64,000 nucleotides of DNA, from contig CAJHZI010000575.1 in the NCBI GenBank assembly GCA_905160935.1, positions 102,501-166,500 on the forward strand. Direction: 5' to 3'. Positions 57,008 to 64,000 of the stretch are shown one piece after another; position 1 is the first letter of the stretch, and each line of letters starts with the position of its first letter. The position numbers were made by a program, and so were the translations under genes. Source of the DNA: Enchytraeus crypticus (taxonomy: Eukaryota > Annelida > Clitellata > Enchytraeida > Enchytraeidae). The notes under the pieces are model-generated. The model was not told the DNA's origin. It did not search any database and saw only the letters and a list, made by a program, of their open reading frames with translations.

Positions 57008-60000
57008 ATGGCGGTGATTTATTTATCAACAAAACTTTCTATCTTAATTTTTATTTTTTACATACAGTTAGGCGAAAATGGCAGTTCGGGCGATGAATTC
57101 AATGTTGAAACTGATCGTGTAATAGATAACACTGATGGCGACGTTTTGGCAGGTTTTGGTGATTTTAATGGAGACAAATTAGTCGACATATTCGTCCTAA
57201 GAAATTTAGGTATATTCCTTGTGACTAATATTTGTATGATTTTTTACGGAAATAAAAGATAAATATTAATCAAATTGGTTAGTAATCTAAAGAATCTCCT
57301 CACGGTGTGTAGTACCTAGGGCAGGTTCATGGCAAAATGTTCTTTCAAGTATTTTTATCCTATGTGTTTCGTTTCATATCCTGTACGAATTGGTCGTTAA
57401 ATAATTCTACAATTCAAATCTCGACCTTCCCCTGCTCTTCTTTCTATAGCGTAATATATTCTATCAGTTTCCTCTTGTTATTAACTTAGCTGAGTACTTC
57501 TTCATTTTAATTTTAGGAGTTAATTCATTTAAAGGAGCCAGTCACAATCAAATTTCTCTAACCATATCTATTTAATTTTCTCCATATAATTCATTTCACA
57601 CTTCAGGTCTCTGAATCTCATCCTTCTGTCTAAAAATATTTGTGCTGTATGAATATAGTTTTATATTCTACAATATGAAATTTACTTTAGTATTATTTAT
57701 GACATTAAAAATTATGATTTTAAAATATCTTTGTAAAATATATGTGCAAGTTAAATTTAAAGCTCATTTTGTGCATTGACCGACTACTATTATGTAGTAA
57801 CGATGCCTAATACTAATAAGTAATCGTGTGCATATGTATGCAAGTTGTATTTTTAGTTCAACTTATGCGCAGGGTTGTCTATCGATCTAGTAGATAAAGA
57901 CAGAATTTTGTTAGCTATTAAGTGTATTGAAAGCAGGTATATAGTTGTAACATTTGACAATATTCACATTGCATATTGAAAATTATCTTGTAATTCAATA
58001 ATTAGTGCAATTGGAACACAAAATCCAAATTACACTATAAATCTTACTAAATGATGAGACAATGAAATCATATTTTAATTAATATTTTCTCTCAATATTT
58101 TATATTTTCTAGGTACGCAGATTGATGTGCTACTAGCTGTACAGGATAAGAAATATCGGAGACACACTCTTATTAATGGAACACTGGAACAGAATCGGAT
58201 TACTGGTCTAATACCTGCAGACTTTGATAATGATGTTCAAATGGATTTGCTGCTAATAACTGAGGAAAAAGCTAAATCAGTTGATCTCAAAAAGAAGTTT
58301 GCTATATATTGGGGAATTGAACATAATACATCATTAGGCAAGTATAGTTGTCTTGCTATAAATGTACTACAAAGCTATGCTATAATTATGCTAAAACTAG
58401 ACTATAAATTCACTTCTAAAGGCATAAGTATGTACTGTATATTAAGTCTTGTACAAATTTATTTTAAACATAAAGAATAAAAAATTATTAACTTAAATTA
58501 TATTAATTGCAAATTGATGTATTAGTAACCCTGATTTATAAATATTTTACAGGCATGATTGAATTTTTAACATTGTCTCTATTTTAAATTTAATTTTTAT
58601 GATTAGAATTAGGGAAACTGGTTTTACATGTCTGAACTGGAATTGTGTTTTTTGTAACATATTTGCAGAAGACATTCCATTTGAGTTTAACGAAACCTTT
58701 AAGGATGATCCTGTATTCTTTATGTAAGTATTCCGTGGCGCATATAGTAAAATATAATTAATTCTAGAACTCCCTACCTCCTGATCTTTTACTATTATTA
58801 CTTTTATTATGTCTTTTTTAACTAATGCCATGGTCTCTAAAAGGCCCTGTTCTAAAAATAGATAAGATGCTTTATTTAATAATGTTTTTAATGAAGCTTT
58901 TAAAATTGAGACTCTGCCATCTGAGAAGCCTCATCAGCAAATGTGTAGTGTATGCAGACAGCATTATAGCGCTAGAGTGCAATTGAGAGGCTCTGCCACA
59001 GAAATGTTTTTCATGCTGATCCCGTTTGACATCTTTTATTCTCCTGCCCAATTTATTAGGCAAGTATAGTTGTCTTGCTATAAATGTACTAAAATTAGAC
59101 TGATCAATTCTGAGGCAATAAATATCTTTGGTTGTTTTAAAAAAATTTTTATAGGGCCCAGGATCTCAAAAGCAAGGGCATGAAGATGTAGCTGCTATTG
59201 TTACTACTGTTACTATTTAAAAATCCCAGACATTAGGCCATGGTGTCCTATAAATACAATTTAAACTAAAGAACATTTGTAATTGCAGCCTGGCAGGTTG
59301 AAATCATTCAGTTTAATATTATCAGAAATATTCTTATAGTTGGCTGGAGCCAGTGGCGACGTTGATATGCTACTCAACCGCGGATCAGTATGTGCGGGGA
59401 TCAAATCCTGGGCTCACCCGTCACTGACGTCACTTTCGCGTGGGGAAACTGACGTTTACCTTAGCTTTTTTAGCTTTACCAGTTATTACGCATGGATAAT
59501 TATTTATCTACTATCAGGAACAGCACGTCACTTCAGCCTACACTGCTAGCCACTGTAGGTGAAACGAATGTAATATGGACTTCAAAAGGCAAAAACTTCA
59601 CAAAATCAACAGAGTATTTTAGTGGAGTTGAAATGAAGGTACCACATTCTTGTGCATTCATAGATCTACAAGAAGATTACAATGCAGGTCTGTATTCTAT
59701 TTTTATTGGAACTCTTTGTACTTATAGTTTGATTTATTTGGTAGCTTAGCATTCATATAATTATCTGATGGAAACCTTCCAAAATACATACCTTATATCT
59801 TTCTAGATTTTTGTATACTCAGAATTTGGTCCATATTGAATTTATCAGAATAAGTTTATTTAGTATTTTTGCACTGTATTTGCACAGCACAAGCTGTGAG
59901 TATTAGTTTTTTTGTGAATCTTACATATGAAGAAAAGCTAATTTAATGTGCTTTTTAATGCTGTACATCTGTGCTGTATATTTGTTATTCTAACTTCTCT

Positions 60001-60206
60001 CTTTCTTAGTGCATTACCCATTGGCAGGTCCATGGCATATAACTTCTCCACATATTTCCATCCTCTGCTTCTCTCTTCATACATGGGAACATTGGAATTA
60101 GTTATCAGATTATCCAATGATCCAGCATCTCTTGTCTCTAGTCTCTAATTTTGCTAACTTGAGTATTATTTACTAGCTGTGAAGCCTATAAACTGATGGA
60201 CTAAAC

Positions 60207-60301
<95 letters not shown>

Positions 60302-63300
60302 GAGGTATATAAATAGAGGTCATAGAAGGTAGAATGGAAGGAAAAAGAGGCAGGGGCAGGCCGAGATTAGGTATGTTAGATGATTTAAAGACCCACTCAT
60401 ATGTGGAAATGAAGAGGAAGGCGGAAGACAGAGAAGAGTGGAGGCGTTATGTACCATGGACCTGCCAGTAGGCAGTGCACTAAGAGAGAGAGAGAGATAT
60501 ATAATATATATATATATTTATATATATATTTATATGTATACTTATTTGTTATATTTATTTATTTATTGATATATTTAAATATACAGAAAGGTGCTTTATA
60601 ATGTGGTATGCTTTGAAATGTTCTTTTGCTGAAATATTATTATGATGAATTAATCAATATAATTAAGTTTTTGTAGAATGTTTGAAGAATATTATTTATT
60701 TATTATACTTGAAAATCGTTATGTTTTATGTACAGATCTCCTCCTAACAAACAAGACTGGGTTTTCTCTTTATGCTAATGGAAAAGTAAGTATTAAATAT
60801 TTTTACTTCTATTTAAAGGTACTGTATTAATTTCTAAGTGGAATCCAATTTTCTATCTTTGTAATTAGGAGACAGTCCATGAGAAAACAGCAATAATTTT
60901 TAAAACTGTTAGACTTTTTCTGTTGGTTTTGATCACTTTGTAATAGATTATTGAGTAATATATATCTATTGAAAGTAGAAATATAATATGTAATATATCC
61001 TGGAAACAGTTGTTGAAGTTCCTAATTGCCTAAATGGCCTAACTGCCGTAAATTATAGATACTATCATACTACAGCCTACAGCAGTCTGCTTAGATAATG
61101 TGATTGATGACATTGTGTTTTATTGTCATCAACTCTTTACGCAGTTAAATAGTAATAATAAAAGTTTAACGCCCGTTTCCACAAACAAGGATGATGTCAG
61201 GGACGTCAAACAGAAGAAACGAATAAATAGCTATAACGTTCTGCCAGTAATAGCTTTTCAATGCTACGTCGAGTATTGTGAACATACCTGATGTAACAAA
61301 ACTCGTCTAGCTTTGTACTGCAGATCTATCTGTATTACATCAACAATGCTATATCCTGCTTTACTGGCCAAGTTGCTATTTCAATGGTTTTCTTTCTGTC
61401 CATTCTACTCGAATTATCATCACTTTGTTTAAGTACTGCTTCTGACTCTCTGACTGTACCAGCAATGCTATTATTATGCTCTGTCACAATGTACTTTTTC
61501 TTTGTCCTGATATTTCAGTTTTCTACAGTGATATTTAAATTTTCTACTATTTTTATTTCTATTGCTTGTGGCTCTTCTCATGTTGTCTAGGGACATTGAA
61601 GAATAGACCAATCTTTAACTGTGTGTGTCGTAAGAGGCGACTAAGTATGAATTGATGAAGACAACAAGAAACGACCTTAAAGGGCTTGTTTTTTCAAGTT
61701 ATAGGCTACATAAGATATAAGTATGTCATAGACTTTTGGTAAATGGATTAACCTGTTTATCTGTGAAGTGCTGTCTACGGAGTGTGGTAGCTGATTGTAA
61801 GTATGAATAAGTACTCTGAGCCTGCTTTTAGCAGAATACTTGAGAGAGAATATTGTGACTAACATGAATTTTTTATTTTCTTTGTACTATAGTTTGACAA
61901 GGTTGATACTTTCTATGAAATTCCTCCAGGAGCGAAGTACACGGGACAGTCTAGCTTTTCAGATTTCAGTAAGTGCAGAATATGATCCCCATGACAGATA
62001 TACAGCAGAAATGATTTTATTTATTGTATTTCCTGTGAATTATAAATCACATGACATTATTATTCCCATGACAGATATACAGCAGAAATGATTTTATTTA
62101 TTGTATTTCCTGTGAATTATAAATCACATTCTGTTTGTATCAATCAGTCTTTATCTTACATTCTGGCCTATATATTTTTGGTTTATTTTATTTTTTGCTA
62201 TAGAAATTGCTATATTTTCTCTTGTTAATTTCTTTTGTTTGGTTGGTGAAATAAAATCACATAAGGTTCACACATAGATACACAATGGTACATGGTACGA
62301 TGGTAGATCACATAGTATTTATGAAAAGTTGTTTAAATTACTTAGCCAAACTTAGGTATCTATTTTCTGTATAGGTCCCCTACGTGTCAACCTCCAAAAC
62401 TATGACATATTTTAGTAGAAAATTTTTTATATTGCAAAGTAAATTAGCTTGTTTCAGGGTTTTTTCTGAGCAATTTATTTGTTTAATTATTTAGTAAACT
62501 CTCTCCTAGTATTAATTTAGATTCAGAGTAAGCAGCTTCATCCCTCTATCAGGTTCTGCCTTGTAAAGGGATGGTGTGATTTATACAATGACATCTATGT
62601 TGATTTATTTTGATTTATAAACATCTAACAAATATCCAACACTTATGTGATGTGATGTGTGTATGTAGAACAAGATAAGAGAATAGATGACTTGTTTGTG
62701 ATGTGATGTGTATGTGTAGATCAAGATCGTAAAATTGATTACTTGTATATGGCATGATGTATATGTGTAGATCAAAACGGCAAGATAGATCACATTATAC
62801 CAGTGTGCAATGAGGAAGACTGTAGTGGACTAAGTGAAATAAAATACAGAGATAAGAACGAGGTAATAATTCTGTAAACATTAAGCATTTCCTGCTCGTT
62901 GAATAGTTTGCACTTATAACGTTTTCACTGTACATTTTATAGTGAAATTTCGAACTTAATAAAAAGATTAAAACCTAATTAACTTTAAAGCCAGGTTCCT
63001 GACTATAAAACATATCAGTGATGAGCAGGCTCCGGATTTGACCACAGTTTGACAACTAATTAGTATATGAGCGACTCAACCAGTTGCTCTTAATGAATGG
63101 GATAGGATATTATTCTAGAATTCTCTGATGACCTATTATTTAACTATGCTGATAAATGCTATCAAATTATATCCATTTCAAACGTTTTAAATATGCTTTA
63201 CATTTTGCTAAATTGGTTAGGAAAATTTGGTACCACTTTAAGAAATTGTCAGCATTATAATATTTACTGTTTTAATGCTGTTTCAGAAGCTTTGATAGTA

Positions 63301-63735
63301 TGTTGGAGATATTTATGTATGGCATTAGTATTATGAAAATCCTATGAGTCAAGAAAAAGGGTAATGAACTAATTTCTTGGTGCTCAGTTTAGCTGACACT
63401 GGAGCTTCGAATAAGGAAACGGACTTGAACTTTAGATTGTTTAGGTTTAGGATTCTTGTATACAGAGAATTATTGATATTTCTAACCGTAATAAACATGA
63501 AAGTTTTACATGTTTAAATCCGATGTAGAAAGAGGCTTTAAATTTGTAATAATATGTTTGGTTTAATTTTTTTGCAGTCGATAACACTATGGAGTTCAGA
63601 CACAGAGAATAAATGGAGATTTCCCAGTAATCCTATGACACCTGTAGAGAACCTGAAGCTTTACACTACTCTACACGTGGGTGACTATGATATAGACGGC
63701 TTTCCTGACCTCCTGGTTGTAATGATCGATAAAGA
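57008..63735 (+). CDS. ITFG1: ITFG1/TIP homologue (T-cell immunomodulatory protein), 5' half, 8 exons seen
   Basis: Exons are 57008-57209, 58113-58337, 58669-58723, 59518-59687, 60736-60785, 61893-61968, 62771-62862 and 63578-63735; the gene continues beyond the window. The ATG at 57008 starts a hydrophobic signal peptide (ILIFIFYIQLG). The product then follows the family order: VLAGFGDFNGDKLVDIFVLR, PADFDNDVQMDLLLITEE, YWG, FNETFKDDPVF, VPHSCAFIDLQEDYNAD, GQSSFSDFNQNGKIDHIIPVC, and LYTTLHVGDYDIDGFPDLLV. The repeated DFDGDG/D-type loops are FG-GAP-like calcium motifs of an integrin-alpha-like beta-propeller. The human relative is a single-pass membrane glycoprotein; its TM would lie outside this window. 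The family segment DFNGDxxPDIFG between exons 3 and 4 is not found. Intron 2 appears to use a GC donor. Confidence 0.92.
58113..58337 (+). CDS. ITFG1: ITFG1 exon 2, ending at a probable GC donor
   Basis: The exon runs from GTACGCAGATTGATGTGC to AATACATCATTAG, with GCAAGT as the next six bases. A GC donor leaves one base and joins exon 3 in frame (Glu-Asp-Ile). The nearby GT (GTATAG, 58342) would leave two bases and create a stop soon after the splice. The exon holds PADFDNDVQMD, the second propeller loop. Confidence 0.85.
59341..59482 (+). mobile_element. SINE family 1 copy immediately before an ITFG1 exon
   Basis: GGAGCCAGTGGCGACGTTGA to TTAGCTTTTTTAGCTTTACC, B box GGATCAAATCC. It ends about 35 bp upstream of the exon at 59518, so it may occupy the branch-point region. 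Confidence 0.87.
59998..60062 (-). repeat. Short 3' end of the 31.6-kb LINE family
   Basis: TTAGTGCATTACCCATTGGCAGGTCCATGG on the plus strand is the reverse complement of the family 3' terminus. It lies inside ITFG1 intron 4. Confidence 0.7.
60210..60298. repeat. (TA)n microsatellite in ITFG1 intron
   Basis: TA dinucleotide run with a few AATA interruptions, flanking the LINE 3' end at 60315. Confidence 0.95.
60315..60482 (+). mobile_element. 5'-truncated LINE 3' end (31.6-kb family)
   Basis: The plus strand encodes EVIEGRMEGKRGRGRPRLGM, LDDLKTHSYVEMKRKAEDRE and EWRRYVPWTCQ, identical or nearly so to the C terminus of 31620-32747. It then gives GCACTAAGAGAGAGAG. Near-identity implies that the two copies are recent. 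It lies in ITFG1 intron 4. Confidence 0.92.
61148..61210 (+). repeat. Short hairpin repeat copy
   Basis: AATAGTAATAATAAAAGTTT, AACGCCCGTTTCCACAAACA and AGGATGATGTCAGGGACGTC match 45421 and 38618. It lies in ITFG1 intron 5. Confidence 0.65.
61585..61850 (+). repeat. Repeat head plus LINE-like 3' end
   Basis: 61585-61690 has GAAGAATAGACCAATC, GTCGTAAGAGGCGACTAA and GACCTTAAAGGGCTTG. 61795-61850 has AGCCTGCTTTTAGCAGAATACTTGAGAG, like 29630-29660. Together they suggest one decayed element ending about 40 bp before the exon at 61893. Confidence 0.5.
61988..62140 (+). repeat. 77-bp tandem duplication just after an exon
   Basis: CCCATGACAGATATACAGCA through TGTGAATTATAAATCACAT occurs twice (61988 and 62065) with no visible differences over most of its length. 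Confidence 0.92.
62645..62793 (+). repeat. 51-bp tandem triplication of an intron acceptor and exon start
   Basis: Three units place an AG acceptor at 62667-62668, 62718-62719 and 62769-62770, exactly 51 bp apart. After each comes a related codon string: KQDKRIDD, NQDRKIDY and NQNGKIDH. Only the third is followed by the open exon; the first two meet an in-frame TGA after a few codons. Confidence 0.85.
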
Positions 63736-63809
63736 GTTAGTATTAGGAGGTTATATTTTGACTAGATTTTATCAATTATTATTCAGATGTATAATTTTAC
63801 TGCTCCAAG

Positions 63810-63935
63810 ATCAAAACCAAAGTCAGAAAGGGCACTTGGTTCGTGACTAGGCTCCAGGATTTGCTACAAAATTTTTAATCCCGACCCTAGTTAAACTAGC
63901 ATTCATGGGAAGATGATGATGATGATGATAGTTTT
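63810..63935 (+). repeat. CATC/GATG-tailed repeat fragment
   Basis: GTCAGAAAGGGCACTTGGTT, GGCTCCAGGATTTGCTACAA and CCCGACCCTAGTTAAACTAG end in GATGATGATGATGATG. It lies in the last visible ITFG1 intron. Confidence 0.82.
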
Positions 63936-64000
63936 ACTATTATTTTTTAAACAAACTTTGAAATACAAGTCTCAGCTTTAACAACATCTTCATCTTTAAT

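Noticed and set aside
58342-58347. GT donor (GTATAG) for ITFG1 exon 2
   Set aside because: It leaves the wrong phase and gives an early stop in exon 3; the GC donor four bases upstream keeps the frame.
58872-59063. Minus-strand 63-codon ORF in the ITFG1 intron (LGRRIKDVKRDQHEKHF...) as a gene
   Set aside because: It looks coding-like and may be a mobile-element scrap, but I recognise no family, and part of it overlaps the duplicated intron segment.

Overview
This window is animal nuclear DNA. The evidence is GT-AG introns with pyrimidine-rich acceptors, single-domain exons, dense LINE and SINE debris and microsatellites, and genes of animal families: an AXH-domain ataxin-1 relative, an immunoglobulin-superfamily receptor and an ITFG1/TIP homologue. 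Base composition is AT-rich except in coding exons and one block at 51.3-52.9 kb. The phylum cannot be fixed from the sequence. It is some non-model invertebrate, and a sponge or other early-branching animal is only a guess.

Four host genes can be assembled. (1) 11388-20019 (+) is a four-exon gene for a 1262-residue single-pass membrane protein of no family I recognise. It has a signal peptide, a very long low-complexity ectodomain carrying five short beta-type motifs, a TM segment encoded in a 146-nt exon, and a basic/Ser-rich tail. Its second intron hosts a nearly intact retrotransposon. (2) 26654-21946 (-) is a two-exon ataxin-1-like gene (875 residues) whose AXH domain is rebuilt across the splice. 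(3) 40927-48341 (+) is an eight-exon receptor of 495 residues with a signal peptide, three Ig-like domains, a TM segment, and a tail with one ITIM-type and one ITSM-type tyrosine motif. (4) 57008 to beyond the window end (+) is the 5' half of an ITFG1 homologue, with a probable GC-AG intron, an apparently missing FG-GAP exon and a triplicated splice acceptor.

The rest is mostly repeats. At least five non-LTR retrotransposon lineages are present: an L2-like RT at 0.2-0.6 kb, a tail fragment at 4.4-4.8 kb, a jockey-like element at 8.7-10.2 kb, an RLE-type element at 15.7-18.0 kb with a relic at 40.2 kb (both abutting TAA repeats), and a family at 31.6-32.7 kb with many short 3' ends. There is a tRNA-derived SINE family with nine copies, a second SINE family, a CATC/GATG-tailed family, a foldback family at 5.7-7.1, 40.6, 46.4 and 56-57 kb, several minisatellites (24, 16 and 51 bp), and several perfect short-loop palindromes.

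The genes do not form a pathway. Three of the four products are predicted secretory-pathway, single-pass membrane proteins, and the fourth (ataxin-1-like) is predicted nuclear. All models rest on reading frame, splice phase and remembered family features. No alignment was run.
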